Assembly: GCA_964516805.1 (NCBI GenBank)
Contig: CAZEXI010000003.1
Span: 1 to 64,000, forward strand
Reading direction: 5' to 3'
DNA from: CAYSTL01 sp964516805
GTDB taxonomy: Archaea; Thermoplasmatota; Thermoplasmata; Halarchaeoplasmatales; Halarchaeoplasmataceae
DNA: 64,000 nucleotides
Below, piece after piece: positions 16,037-25,743 of the stretch. The stretch's first letter is position 1; the number at the start of each line of letters is the position of its first letter. Below the pieces are notes generated by a model, which was not told the DNA's origin, made no database searches, and was given only the letters and a program-made list of their open reading frames with translations. Made by a program: the position numbers and the translations under genes.

Positions 16037-17662
16037 ATGACAAAAGAAGAAAATAAAAAATTTAAAGATTTAGAAGAAGAGATATTTGATAAATTTATGA
16101 AAAGGAATCCAGTGATGGCGACTCATATGGGGATACATGAGTATGATGATGTTTTACCAGATGTCACTAAACAGGCACATGAAGAAGATATGGAAATGAT
16201 GGAGGACTGGTTTGAAAAACTAAAAAGTTTTGAAGATGAAGAGTTATCAGAAGATAATAAAATTGCAAAGGAATTGGGCTTACACATCCTTGATTTGATG
16301 TTATTTAGAATGAATGAATTAGAGCATTGGAAAAAACAACCTTCTGTCCCAGGTACTATCGGCTCTTCAATACTCCTGCTTCTAAAAAGAGAATTTGCTC
16401 CATTAGAAGAAAGATTGAAAAGTATTAAGGGAAGGATCGAAGATATCCCGAGAATAGTTGAGGAAGAGAGAACTCGAATAGAAGATCCCGTAAAATTATG
16501 GGTAGATATGGCAATTGAATCTTCAGAAAGATTGCCAATGATGTTAAAATTAGTTCTTATGATCGCTAAGGAAAATGATCTTGATGAAAAAGAATTATCT
16601 GAACTAAGTAACGCAGTAGATGATGCAGATCAAGCTCTTGAAGAATATAAGGAATGGTTAAATGAAATCAGATTAAACGCTAAAGATGAATTTGCTATTG
16701 GAAAAGAAAAATTCGATGATCTTCTAGAAAAAAGAGAGATAGGTTATTCTGCAGATGAAATATATGATCTGGGTAAAGAACTTCTAGAAGAAGCTAGAAA
16801 TGATATGGAAAAATACGCTTATCAAATAGATCCTGATAAAACTACACAGGAAGTTGTAGATGAAGTGATGTCAGAAGTGCCTGAAAACTTCGAAGAAGCG
16901 ATAACGTGGTATGAGGAAGGACTAGAGGATGCAAAGGAATTCGTTATCGAGGAGGACTTGGCAACGATACCAGACTTTGAGAGTATAGAAGTTATCAAGA
17001 CCCCTGAATACATGAGACACATAATCCCCTTTGCTGCCTACATGCCCCCTGCAAAATTCGATAAGGTCCAAAAAGGAATGTATATGGTAACTCCACCTAA
17101 TAATGAAAAAGATTTAGAAAATTACTCATACTGGGATGTGAGGAACACTACTGTTCATGAAGGATATCCTGGACATCATCTTCAAACTACTGCTGCGTGT
17201 AAAAATGATGATATTTTCCATCTATTTTCTCAGGCTGTAGAAACGATCGAAGGATGGGCCCATTATTGTGAAGAGATGATGAAAGACCATGGCTTCGATG
17301 ACACACCAGAAGCAAGACTTGTTCAAACAAGAGACGTGGTTTGGAGAGCTGCAAGAATAATCGTCGATATAGAATTGAGTAGAAATGAAATATCTTTCGA
17401 CGAGGCTGTTCAATACTTAGAAGATACAGTAGGCATGAAAAAAGAAGATGCAACTGCAGAGGTAAAAAGATATACACAGAATCCAGCATATCAGTTGAGT
17501 TATCTTCTTGGTAAAGTTATGATCAAAGAACTGAAAGATGATATAAGAAACCAGATGGGAGATGATTTTTCAGAGAAATTCTTTCATGATACTATCCTAT
17601 ACGCAGGAGGAGTACCGATTAAATACCTAAGAAAGATATTTGAGAAAAAAATAAAAGAGTAA
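16037..17662 (+). CDS. DUF885 family protein (putative metallopeptidase-like)
   Basis: 541 residues of the DUF885 family, recognised by the TTVHEGYPGHHLQ motif near residue 380, a helical N-terminal half, and the ETIEGWAHYCEEMM segment supplying the third ligand Glu. The HExxxHH arrangement is thought to bind zinc, and some members are carboxypeptidase-like, but substrates are poorly known. There is no signal peptide, so it acts in the cytoplasm. AGAGGG precedes the ATG by five nt. The gene ends in a hairpin terminator shared with pyrE. Confidence 0.88.
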   Translation: MTKEENKKFKDLEEEIFDKFMKRNPVMATHMGIHEYDDVLPDVTKQAHEEDMEMMEDWFEKLKSFEDEELSEDNKIAKELGLHILDLMLFRMNELEHWKKQPSVPGTIGSSILLLLKREFAPLEERLKSIKGRIEDIPRIVEEERTRIEDPVKLWVDMAIESSERLPMMLKLVLMIAKENDLDEKELSELSNAVDDADQALEEYKEWLNEIRLNAKDEFAIGKEKFDDLLEKREIGYSADEIYDLGKELLEEARNDMEKYAYQIDPDKTTQEVVDEVMSEVPENFEEAITWYEEGLEDAKEFVIEEDLATIPDFESIEVIKTPEYMRHIIPFAAYMPPAKFDKVQKGMYMVTPPNNEKDLENYSYWDVRNTTVHEGYPGHHLQTTAACKNDDIFHLFSQAVETIEGWAHYCEEMMKDHGFDDTPEARLVQTRDVVWRAARIIVDIELSRNEISFDEAVQYLEDTVGMKKEDATAEVKRYTQNPAYQLSYLLGKVMIKELKDDIRNQMGDDFSEKFFHDTILYAGGVPIKYLRKIFEKKIKE

Positions 17663-17680
17663 AAAACTCTTTTTTATTTA
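17653..17680. terminator. bidirectional terminator between DUF885 and pyrE
   Basis: AAAAGAGT (17653-17660) pairs perfectly with ACTCTTTT (17666-17673) around an AAAAA loop. A T-run follows on the plus strand and the mirror A-run gives T on the minus strand. It lies at the junction of two convergent genes. Confidence 0.55.
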
Positions 17681-18183
17681 TCTTTTAAAAGTTCTGTTGC
17701 AGTAACTAATGGTTTTAATTCTACATCAATATCCTTCAATGATTCTTCTGCGCCTTCTTCTCTGTCAACTACCACTAGAACCTTCTCAACAATCGCTCCT
17801 GCATCTCTCAATACTTCAACAGTTTCTATCGAAGATCCCCCAGTTGTAGTCACGTCTTCAACAACTACTACTTTTTCTCCTTCTTCAAGGTCTCCCTCGA
17901 TTCTACCACCAGTCCCGTGACCTTTCTTTTCTTTACGGATCATCAAAAATGGTATATCTGTTTCCAATGATAACGCAGAAGCCAATGGGACGGCCCCTAA
18001 TTCCATTCCAGCAATTTTTGTGCCATCAACTTCTTCAGCCATCCTTTCTACAATCTCTTTTAAAATCCCAGGATTAGTACTTGCCTTTTTGATATCTACA
18101 TAATATTTACTCTTTTTACCAGATGTGAGTGTGAATTCTCCGTATTTTACTGCTCCGCATTCTTCTAATTTTTTCTTTAACAT
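17674..18183 (-). CDS. pyrE: orotate phosphoribosyltransferase
   Basis: 169 residues. The enzyme joins orotate and PRPP to make OMP in pyrimidine synthesis. Visible are the N-terminal FTLTSGKKSKYYVDIK, the catalytic-loop Lys region IRKEKKGHGTGGRIEG, and the PRPP motif VVVVEDVTTTGGSSIE. I choose ATG 18183, five nt after GGTGA and just after the carS stop; ATG 18195 would overlap carS by 7 nt. It is coupled to carS, a common archaeal neighbour pairing. Confidence 0.93.
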   Translation of the reverse strand: MLKKKLEECGAVKYGEFTLTSGKKSKYYVDIKKASTNPGILKEIVERMAEEVDGTKIAGMELGAVPLASALSLETDIPFLMIRKEKKGHGTGGRIEGDLEEGEKVVVVEDVTTTGGSSIETVEVLRDAGAIVEKVLVVVDREEGAEESLKDIDVELKPLVTATELLKDK

Positions 18184-18188
18184 ATATT

Positions 18189-18731
18189 TCACCATGGTTC
18201 TTTTTTCATGCCGATCTTATATCCTATATAGTTCGTGCTTCTATGGAGTAATGGTATAGCTATTAAAATGATTATGGTCGCTATAAACCCATATCCTTCG
18301 ATATAATTTTCAAACATCCATGAAGGAAAAAATAAGAATCCAAATAAAAATGCACCTAAAACAAAATCATACTGGTCAATTATTGGAGTCTTTTCACCTC
18401 TTTTCTTACCAGTCCTTCTTTTAAAAAAACTGCCTCCAATATCTCCAAATAAGGCTCCAAATGAAAGAGTTATGATCATAATATAACCGTTTATATTTGA
18501 TGGATATATTTCCAGAAAAGGACTTACAACGATTGTAAATAATATACCTATAAAACTAGCAGATATTGCACCGCCAAACAAACCCCTCCACGTTTTGCCA
18601 TCTCCAAATATCCTTTTTCCACCTATTCTTTTTCCAAAATCGATAGGTGTGCCTCCCCCAAACACGACTGCTAGAGAGTTAGCGGCCATAGGAGGAATAA
18701 ATGCGAATATTGCTTCAACTATGGATATCAT
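18189..18731 (-). CDS. carS: CDP-archaeol synthase
   Basis: 180 residues with about five hydrophobic segments. CarS activates digeranylgeranylglyceryl phosphate with CTP to make CDP-archaeol, the branch point to archaeal polar lipids. Family marks are PMAANSLAVVFGGG, PIDFG, and the conserved RIFGDGKTWRGLFGG loop, then FGDIGGSFFKRRTGKKRG. I place the start at ATG 18731, where the family N-terminal helix begins; the frame is open to 18851 but would run into the DUF504 promoter and start. Its product confirms ether-lipid membranes. Confidence 0.9.
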   Translation of the reverse strand: MISIVEAIFAFIPPMAANSLAVVFGGGTPIDFGKRIGGKRIFGDGKTWRGLFGGAISASFIGILFTIVVSPFLEIYPSNINGYIMIITLSFGALFGDIGGSFFKRRTGKKRGEKTPIIDQYDFVLGAFLFGFLFFPSWMFENYIEGYGFIATIIILIAIPLLHRSTNYIGYKIGMKKEPW

Positions 18732-18828
18732 CAATTTATGTGAAAGAATATGTTTTATTATTAATTTACCTTTCAAAGGTCCTAGATTAACATAGTAAAA
18801 GATTTTTGTCATAAATGTAATTGATAAT

Positions 18829-19071
18829 ATGATGGAGACACCAAGAGACATACTAAATGAAATAAAATGGAGACATGAGCCCTCACTTTCTGAAACAGAA
18901 ATATACTATGTCCACAGAGGTGCTGAAGGTGATTTCAGGATCATGGATGGTTCTGAAATAGAAGATTTAGGAAGATCATTTATAAAATGTGTTGAAGGTC
19001 ATATACCTTATCATAGAATCTTTAAAATAGTTCATAAAGGGGAAGTGGTTTTTTCTAGGGAGAGAAAATAA
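18829..19071 (+). CDS. DUF504 / UPF0248 protein (MJ1316 domain)
   Basis: 80 residues matching the DUF504 (MJ1316-like) domain: PRDILNEIKWRH at the N-terminus, YYVHRGAEGDFR in the middle, IPYHRIFKIVHKGEVVF at the end, with conserved Trp and His residues. The domain is proposed to recognise processed or cyclic RNA ends in tRNA repair systems; there is no direct proof. Two adjacent ATGs (18829, 18832) are possible starts. It is divergent from carS. Confidence 0.85.
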   Translation: MMETPRDILNEIKWRHEPSLSETEIYYVHRGAEGDFRIMDGSEIEDLGRSFIKCVEGHIPYHRIFKIVHKGEVVFSRERK

Positions 19072-19072
19072 T

Positions 19073-19711
19073 TTACTTGTTTTCTTCTATATTTTCCATC
19101 AGGTCGTCCATCTTATTCATTAACTTTTGGTTTTGGATAGAGTTGGTTAGATCTCCTCTTGTTTTTTCGACCAGATTTCTAGCTACATCCTGCTTATTTC
19201 TCAAAGGTACTATCGCCTTTGGATAGTCAAATTCAAGTATCATATCTTTTATTCTCTCCATCTTATCTAGAAGTTCTTTAGCCTCTTCGACATCTCCGTT
19301 ATCCAATTTGTTCAAAACCATCCTTCTTAGTTCACCAACAACATCAGCTAAACCCAATAAGTAAGAAGAAGGCGTTATATCCAACTCCTCAGGGGGTTTG
19401 GGTTCCTTATCCTGTGAAACGGACCATAATATATGTGCTTCTGCCAGTTCCTGAAAACCATTTCTCAAAAACCCAGAATGATACAACTCAACATGTCCCT
19501 CTACTATGCTTTTTACTTTAGCTACTTCTTTCAAAGCTTCCTGCATTGTATCTTGAGGATTTTCACCACGATGGATGCTTTGAATTATCTTTCTGGATAA
19601 CCTTCGAACAGCTCTAGAGGACTTATAAGCTAATTCTCTAACAGTATCTTTATCATCCAATTTATCATCTATATCATTAACTATTTCTTCCAATGTCTCT
19701 ATTTGCTTCAT
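19073..19711 (-). CDS. translin-family protein
   Basis: 212 residues, almost all helical, resembling archaeal translin homologues: VRELAYKSSRAVRRLSRKIIQSIHRGE, then EGHVELYHSGFLRNGFQELAEA, and ITPSSYLLGLADVVGELRRMVLNKL, the conserved segment of the translin/TRAX fold. Translins form octamers binding single-stranded DNA or RNA. The acidic positions for TRAX-like RNase activity may be those in EAHI and GLADVVGEL. It overlaps purD by 4 nt and is translated after it. Confidence 0.8.
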   Translation of the reverse strand: MKQIETLEEIVNDIDDKLDDKDTVRELAYKSSRAVRRLSRKIIQSIHRGENPQDTMQEALKEVAKVKSIVEGHVELYHSGFLRNGFQELAEAHILWSVSQDKEPKPPEELDITPSSYLLGLADVVGELRRMVLNKLDNGDVEEAKELLDKMERIKDMILEFDYPKAIVPLRNKQDVARNLVEKTRGDLTNSIQNQKLMNKMDDLMENIEENK

Positions 19712-21042
19712 CTGTTGTCTCCCCTTATCTTTTTCATGTTTTCTATTTTTCTTTGTATGCTCTCTGGTTTGCCTATATCGTGTCTCATCTGTATCTTATC
19801 ACTCTTAACATGAGATAAAGCTCTCTCGCTTACTTTTTCAGCTTCATCCATATCTTCAGAATAACCAACAACAGCTAGTGCACGAGAGGTTGTAGTGTAA
19901 ATTTTCCCATCTTTTTCATCTACTGATGCATAGAACAACTGAGCACCTTCATCTTGTATAGCTTCCTCGTCAACTTCAACCAAATGACCTCCGTCAGGAT
20001 CAACGCCATATCCTTCTGGAACTACATATTTACAGACACTAGCCTTATTCTGGAAGGACATATCTATCTCAGATATGTCTCCATCAGCAATCTTTTCACA
20101 TAATTCTACATAATTTGTTTCCAACAACGGAAGCACATTCATAGCCTCTGGATCTCCCCATCTACAATTATATTCGATGATCTTTGGACCTTTTTTTGTC
20201 AGCATAAATTGACCGTATAGAACCCCTTTATAGGGTCTTCCATCTTCTTTAAGCGCTTCAAGGGTTTCCTTCATTATATTTACGCTTTCTTCATAGATAT
20301 TATTATCAAGGAAGGGTAAAAGACCATCAGATTGAGAATAAGATCCCATACCTCCTGTATTAGGTCCCTCATCTCCTTCAAATAATCTTTTGTGATCTTG
20401 AACCAAAGGCATAGGTATCAAACTATTCCCATCAGTAAAAGCCTGAAGTGTGAATTCTTCACCGACCAATTTTTCTTCTAATACTAATCTAGGTTTACCA
20501 CCAATCTCTTCTTCTAAAACTTTTCTACAATAATCTATTACCTCTTTTTTGCTGTTTAGATGTTCACCCATAACCTTGACTCCTTTTCCACCTGTCAATC
20601 CAACAGGTTTAACGGCTAAGTCACCTTCGTAATGAGTCAAGAAATCTTCAATCTCCTCGATATTATCAAAAGTATGATATTCTACTCTCCCAGGTAATTC
20701 GTATTCTGCCATCAGATCCCTCATAAATTTTTTAGAAGTTTCGATCTTTGCAGCTTCCTTAGAAGGACTAGCGCATTTTATACCTTCATCTTCTAACGCA
20801 TTTACGATACCTTTCCCGAGAGGTGCCTCAGGACCGATAACTGCTAATTCTATATCTTTATTAACAGCCCAATCCAAGATCGCTTCTATATTGCTTCCAC
20901 TTTCTAATAAATACTCATCTGCTAAGCTAGCTATACCTGGATTCTTGTTTCCCATGGCGGCATAAATTTCTGCCCCATCATCTGATAATTTCTTCACTAT
21001 TACGTGCTCTCTTGCTCCTCCTCCGACGGTGAGTACTTTCAT
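19708..21042 (-). CDS. purD: phosphoribosylamine-glycine ligase
   Basis: 444 residues of GAR synthetase, the ATP-grasp enzyme of the second purine step. Seen are the N-terminal VLTVGGGAREHVIVKKL, the IGPEAPLGKGI segment, ATP-grasp VKPVGLTGGKGV and QDHKRLFEGDEGPNTGGMGSYS, and EYNCRWGDPEAMNVLPLL carrying metal and ATP ligands. Length is normal and no domain is missing. It is first in a two-gene operon with the translin gene. Confidence 0.95.
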   Translation of the reverse strand: MKVLTVGGGAREHVIVKKLSDDGAEIYAAMGNKNPGIASLADEYLLESGSNIEAILDWAVNKDIELAVIGPEAPLGKGIVNALEDEGIKCASPSKEAAKIETSKKFMRDLMAEYELPGRVEYHTFDNIEEIEDFLTHYEGDLAVKPVGLTGGKGVKVMGEHLNSKKEVIDYCRKVLEEEIGGKPRLVLEEKLVGEEFTLQAFTDGNSLIPMPLVQDHKRLFEGDEGPNTGGMGSYSQSDGLLPFLDNNIYEESVNIMKETLEALKEDGRPYKGVLYGQFMLTKKGPKIIEYNCRWGDPEAMNVLPLLETNYVELCEKIADGDISEIDMSFQNKASVCKYVVPEGYGVDPDGGHLVEVDEEAIQDEGAQLFYASVDEKDGKIYTTTSRALAVVGYSEDMDEAEKVSERALSHVKSDKIQMRHDIGKPESIQRKIENMKKIRGDNR

Positions 21043-21111
21043 GTTATCGTTTTTCCTAAAAAGAACGGTGAAATATAAGGTTTAGTTTATTATGAAATAA
21101 GTAGCTTATTT

Positions 21112-21705
21112 CTATTTCTTCTTTATATAATTATCTTTTTTCTTAGATAATTTTATACAATCTTTACCTACATCAGTTATATCTCCCGATTCAATGTAGA
21201 TATTCTCTCTGTTCACATCAATATGGGTTGCTATAGGTCCTTCCTCTAAAGGACTGGTCGGAAGCGTGATACTCATATCATCAAAAGACATCATCGGTAC
21301 GGTATAAGCTTCTATTTGTTCATCTTCATCCATGGTTCTCATTACTTTAGATTCTACTCTAATATATTCCAAATCACCTTCTTTATCTTTCTCTGCTTCC
21401 CTAACTATACCCATTTCTGTACCCTCTGAATCCAAAACTTTTGCTCCAACTAGATTTTTAGCGGGGCTAATCCAAAGATGTATAGAATCAGGGGTGATTT
21501 TATCAACATATTTTAAGTTGACTCTAAGATATTCACCAAAGAATCCTTTATGGATTATTAATTTTGTAGGATTTAAAGTAGTCTGATTGATTTCAATATC
21601 ACTCACATGTCCAAAAACTTCTCCATCAGCATCATAGACTTTAGTACCTTTAATACTGTTAAAGGTGGTTCTACCATCTTTGACTTCATTTTCTTTTTCA
21701 TTCAT
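21112..21705 (-). CDS. PRC-barrel domain protein, two domains
   Basis: 197 residues with two PRC-barrel modules: GTKVYDADGEVFGHVSDIEI and, about 80 residues later, GAKVLDSEGTEMGIVREAE. PRC barrels are small beta domains in RNA processing (RimM), photosystems and archaeal proteins such as CdpB cell-division components; the exact role here is not readable. I use ATG 21705. The six bases before it belong to a hairpin CCCAAT-loop-ATTGGG (21707-21722) that may mask the start. It follows the surface-protein gene on the same strand. Confidence 0.75.
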   Translation of the reverse strand: MNEKENEVKDGRTTFNSIKGTKVYDADGEVFGHVSDIEINQTTLNPTKLIIHKGFFGEYLRVNLKYVDKITPDSIHLWISPAKNLVGAKVLDSEGTEMGIVREAEKDKEGDLEYIRVESKVMRTMDEDEQIEAYTVPMMSFDDMSITLPTSPLEEGPIATHIDVNRENIYIESGDITDVGKDCIKLSKKKDNYIKKK

Positions 21706-21741
21706 CCCCAATCACAATTGGGATATCCACTTTCAATTACT

Positions 21742-24246
21742 TTATCTTTGTCCTTGAATTAAAGGGTCAATAACAAAAATCTTTGCAACGACCAAAATTA
21801 TGATAATAACCAATAATGGAATCATAAACCAATTTGATTCATAAAAATTACCTTTTGGCCCACCTACTTCTCCCTGAAAACTTGGTTCTCCATCAACTTC
21901 CTTTGATAGTTCACCTTCACCTATTTCATTAAATGCTGAGACTCGATAATAATAAGTGTTATAATTTGTTAAATTTTTATCGATATATATTTCATTATCA
22001 GTCAGTGTTGCAATAAGTTTTCCCCTGCCATTGCTTGTTGATCTATATACATTATAACCTAAGATCATCTTTCCTCCTGTATCTTCAGGAGGGTCCCACT
22101 CTATGGTGATCTGATTATCGCCCTCTACCATCGATATATCGGTTGGTGCACTAGGTTTTAAAAATTTAGGACCTATAATCACGCTTTTCTCTTCTGATCT
22201 ACTACCTTCTCCAGCACTATTTTTACCACTTATCTGATAATAATAAGTAACATTACGTTCTATATTTTTATCTTCATATGTGTAAGTAATTCCAGAAACA
22301 TTATCTATAATCACTTTTTCATCTGATCTTTTACCTCTGTAAATAAAGTATTTTGTTACATCTATATTCTCAGAAGGAGGATCCCATCTCAAAATGTTAC
22401 TATCCTTGTTATCAAACTCTGCTGTGAAATCCTGAGGTATTCCAGGTGGGGATGTTTCTTCTTTAGGTGCTCCTGAAAGAGTGTCTGTTTTATTGCTCTG
22501 TCCGACAGAGTTGAGAGCTGTTACATAGTAGAAATAAGTTACGTTATTCTCTACTTCATCATCAAAATAAGACGTTTTTAATTCCCTCAAATTCTTATAT
22601 AAACTAATATTTCCTGTACTTGTTCCTTTGTATATTTTATAGCCAGTTAATGGTGACCCACCAGTATCTTCAGGGGTATCCCAATTTAATATCATAAATT
22701 TATCACCTTCTTCGATCTCAAAATTTCTAGGGCTAGAAGGTGGCCTAACTTCTGAGGAGCTTTTTATAGGCGTCATTAGAGGATAATTGTCTATGTTATT
22801 TTCCCGAAAAACAAAGTATAAGGAATCCCCGATTCCATCGCTTCCTTCTTCATCTTGATCAATACCACTTTTTTTATCCGAACCGTTATAATCAGACCAA
22901 TAATTACCTCCTACAGGATATCCATTATCCCAAAAATTCTTTTTTGTAGCCTTAGCCTGATTATCATTATTTATGAAATTATTATTATAAATAAGGTTCT
23001 TTCTTGATTCACTAATATCTATACCAATGCTATTTCTGCTTATATTGTTGTATCTAAAGGTATTAGAGTTTGATTTAAAAATTGTTATGCCCACCCATTC
23101 ATTTGAAAATATTGTGTTATTATTTAATTTGTTATTTATTGATGAGGATATGTATATACCATAACGGCCATTTGCTGAGATTGTGTTGTTGTTTATATAG
23201 TTTCTATCCGAAGATAATGTGAAGGATGCTCCTGTGAATTCAGAAGATATTATCGTGTTATTTGTAAAAATATTATTTCCTGCTGAAGAGGTATACAGCC
23301 CGTACTCACCTCCCGATATTTCGTTACTATCCACTTCACTTCTATTATTTTCTAGAAGAAAAATACCATAATCTGAACTTTGAATTCTATTATCTTTTAT
23401 TAACATACCATCACAATGAGAACTTATGATGCCTGCCTTACTTCTTATAATTTCGTTATTTATAATTTCATTATTACGTGTATGAAATGTATTAATAGAA
23501 TATTTTGTATTTAAATTGATAACATTATTTCTTATTATGTTTTTTCTACTATTTCCCTCAACATATATCCCGTCGTCCTGATTAGTTGAAACTGTATTAT
23601 CTTCAACAAGAACACCATTAGATTCGGTTATATGGATACCATCATCGTAATTGCTTAAAGCCTCATTATCTCTAACAATCATATTTGTTGTTATTTGAAG
23701 GTCGATTCCATCTCCATCATTACTAAAAGCTGTATTATTTACTATCACACCATTGGAAGCATTATATACTGCTATCCCCTCTCCAGCTAGAAATGGATTG
23801 CTGAGCCAAATAGCATTGTATACTGTACAATTCCTAATCATAAAATGTAAATCTGTATTACTGATCATGATGGCATTTCCTGCCCCATTAGCGTTGATAT
23901 CATAATTTTCTATTATGAAAGGATTTTTTTCAGTACCATTACCTGCCCACCCTTCACTTTCTGCTTTGGTAAAGAAGTCATCATTACCAATTACAGTTAT
24001 AGGAGTGTGTTTAACCAATTCAGAAGATTCCTTCAATGATCTTTCTAAAGATTTTGCTTCATTATCGTCATTATATATTGTTTGATCGATCTCTTCTGCT
24101 CCTGATGCATCATCATTCATTATTCTAGGTGCGGCATTATTATCTGATGAATCAGATATGCCAAATACCTGAACTGACATTAGGCTTAATATATAAAATA
24201 AGATAAAAATTGATATCATTGATTTCTTAATTAGCTTATAATTCAT
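21742..24246 (-). CDS. surface protein: NosD-like beta-helix, three FN3 domains, C-terminal anchor
   Basis: 834 residues. An N-terminal signal sequence (FILFYILSLMSVQVFG) leads to a linker. Residues ~90-460 are a right-handed parallel beta-helix of CASH/NosD type, with many ~22-residue rungs such as VNSNEISGGEYGLY-like NNxI and GIYI repeats, closing with GNYWSDYNG. Three fibronectin type III domains follow, each with WDxPEDTGG or WDPPSEN and YxIYRG motifs. A single helix (IPLLVIIIILVVAKIFV) near the C-terminus anchors it. It is probably displayed outside the cell and may bind polysaccharide or neighbouring surface proteins. It lacks a recognisable catalytic site. Confidence 0.85.
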   Translation of the reverse strand: MNYKLIKKSMISIFILFYILSLMSVQVFGISDSSDNNAAPRIMNDDASGAEEIDQTIYNDDNEAKSLERSLKESSELVKHTPITVIGNDDFFTKAESEGWAGNGTEKNPFIIENYDINANGAGNAIMISNTDLHFMIRNCTVYNAIWLSNPFLAGEGIAVYNASNGVIVNNTAFSNDGDGIDLQITTNMIVRDNEALSNYDDGIHITESNGVLVEDNTVSTNQDDGIYVEGNSRKNIIRNNVINLNTKYSINTFHTRNNEIINNEIIRSKAGIISSHCDGMLIKDNRIQSSDYGIFLLENNRSEVDSNEISGGEYGLYTSSAGNNIFTNNTIISSEFTGASFTLSSDRNYINNNTISANGRYGIYISSSINNKLNNNTIFSNEWVGITIFKSNSNTFRYNNISRNSIGIDISESRKNLIYNNNFINNDNQAKATKKNFWDNGYPVGGNYWSDYNGSDKKSGIDQDEEGSDGIGDSLYFVFRENNIDNYPLMTPIKSSSEVRPPSSPRNFEIEEGDKFMILNWDTPEDTGGSPLTGYKIYKGTSTGNISLYKNLRELKTSYFDDEVENNVTYFYYVTALNSVGQSNKTDTLSGAPKEETSPPGIPQDFTAEFDNKDSNILRWDPPSENIDVTKYFIYRGKRSDEKVIIDNVSGITYTYEDKNIERNVTYYYQISGKNSAGEGSRSEEKSVIIGPKFLKPSAPTDISMVEGDNQITIEWDPPEDTGGKMILGYNVYRSTSNGRGKLIATLTDNEIYIDKNLTNYNTYYYRVSAFNEIGEGELSKEVDGEPSFQGEVGGPKGNFYESNWFMIPLLVIIIILVVAKIFVIDPLIQGQR

Positions 24247-24390
24247 CTAACAAAACACCTCTAAATTTTTTTTATATCACATATCTCTCTTAAATTAAAA
24301 GAAACATGTTTTAGATATATAAACTTACACCTATATACCACGATTTTCACCAAAATATTAATAATAGTGGGCATTCAATTCTGTTTTAAC

Positions 24391-25725
24391 ATGGCATTAG
24401 AAAAACTAAAGGACGGTTTAAGAACAGCAGTCAAAAAAGTTACAAACGCTAGTCACATCGATAAAAATCTTGTAAACGATGTGGTTAAAGATATTCAAAG
24501 GGCCATGATAGAAGCTGATATGAATGTAGAACTCGCCCTTGATTTGACAGAAAAATTAAAAGAAAGAGCTTTGACAGAAAAACCACCTGCAGGTATGAGT
24601 TCACGCGAACACGTTATCAGAATTATTCATGAAGAATTTGTTAATATTCTTGGTAAGGGTGTAGAATTAGAATTAAAACCTCAAACAATAATGATGGTTG
24701 GTTTATATGGGATGGGTAAGACTACAACATGTGGTAAATTAGCAGCTTACTTTCAAAAAAGAGGATTGAATACAGCTTTGATAGCTGGAGATACACATAG
24801 ACCTGCAGCTTACGACCAGTTAGAGCAGGTAGCTGACGAGGCAGGCGTTCCTGTTTATGGATCGCCAGATGCAGAAAAGGCCCCTAAAGTTGTTAGAGAA
24901 GGCCTTAAAAAATTCGAAGACTATGATATCGTCATTATAGACACAGCTGGTAGACATTCTTTGGAAGATGATCTTATCACCGAAATCAAACGTATTGAAA
25001 AAATAGCTGATCCAGATGAGGTGATCCTGACAATTGATGCATCTATAGGACAGCAAGCTGGCCCTCAGGCAAGAGCCTTCCATGATGCTGTTGGTGTTAC
25101 AAAGACAATAATAACAAAGATGGACGGAAGTGCTAAAGGAGGAGGTGCTCTTAGTGCTGTATCAGAAACTGGTGCTCCAGTAGCATTTATTGGTAATGGA
25201 GAACGTATCAAAGATTTAGAAAAATTTGATCCTAAAGGTTTTACTTCAAGATTACTTGGAATGGGTGACATAAAAAGTCTTTTAGAAAAGGCAGAACAGG
25301 TAATAGATGAAGACCAAGCTGAAGAAACTGCTAAAAAGATGCTGTCTGGTGATTTCAATCTAAAAGACATGTATGAACAGATGGAAATGCTTTCAGGTGT
25401 TGGTCCACTTCAAAAAATCATGGATATGCTTCCAGTAGGTCCAAAAAATGTCTCCAAAGATGAGATCTTATCTACTCAAGATAAACTCGATAATTTCAAG
25501 ATAATAATGGACAGTATGACTGAGAATGAAATGGAAAATCCAAGCTTGATAAAAGGAGATAGGATAAAGAGGATCGCTAGAGGCAGTGGTAAACATCCCA
25601 AAGAAGTTAGAGAATTACTTTCACATTATAAAAAGACAAAAAGAGGGATAAAAGGATTCACTGGTAATCGAAAGATGCGAAAGCAACTGATGAAACAGTT
25701 AGAATCCGGTAATGTTAATTTCTAA
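24391..25725 (+). CDS. srp54: signal recognition particle 54 kDa protein
   Basis: 444 residues. SRP54 binds 7S RNA and signal peptides and targets ribosomes to the membrane. The N domain (residues 1-85), the G domain with GLYGMGKTTTCGKLA, DTAGRHS, TKMDGSAKGGGALSA, and the Met-rich M domain with MLPVGPKN and RIARGSGKHPKEV are all present. ATG 24391 starts the conserved MALEKLKDGLR; the upstream extension to GTG 24367 is not conserved in type. The promoter region between it and the divergent surface-protein gene is AT-rich. Confidence 0.96.
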   Translation: MALEKLKDGLRTAVKKVTNASHIDKNLVNDVVKDIQRAMIEADMNVELALDLTEKLKERALTEKPPAGMSSREHVIRIIHEEFVNILGKGVELELKPQTIMMVGLYGMGKTTTCGKLAAYFQKRGLNTALIAGDTHRPAAYDQLEQVADEAGVPVYGSPDAEKAPKVVREGLKKFEDYDIVIIDTAGRHSLEDDLITEIKRIEKIADPDEVILTIDASIGQQAGPQARAFHDAVGVTKTIITKMDGSAKGGGALSAVSETGAPVAFIGNGERIKDLEKFDPKGFTSRLLGMGDIKSLLEKAEQVIDEDQAEETAKKMLSGDFNLKDMYEQMEMLSGVGPLQKIMDMLPVGPKNVSKDEILSTQDKLDNFKIIMDSMTENEMENPSLIKGDRIKRIARGSGKHPKEVRELLSHYKKTKRGIKGFTGNRKMRKQLMKQLESGNVNF

Positions 25726-25743
25726 ATCCTTACTTACTCTTTT

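Noticed and set aside
21742..24246. functional NosD copper-maturation protein
   Set aside because: The beta-helix is of NosD type, but the FN3 domains, C-terminal anchor and absence of nos genes nearby point to a surface protein.
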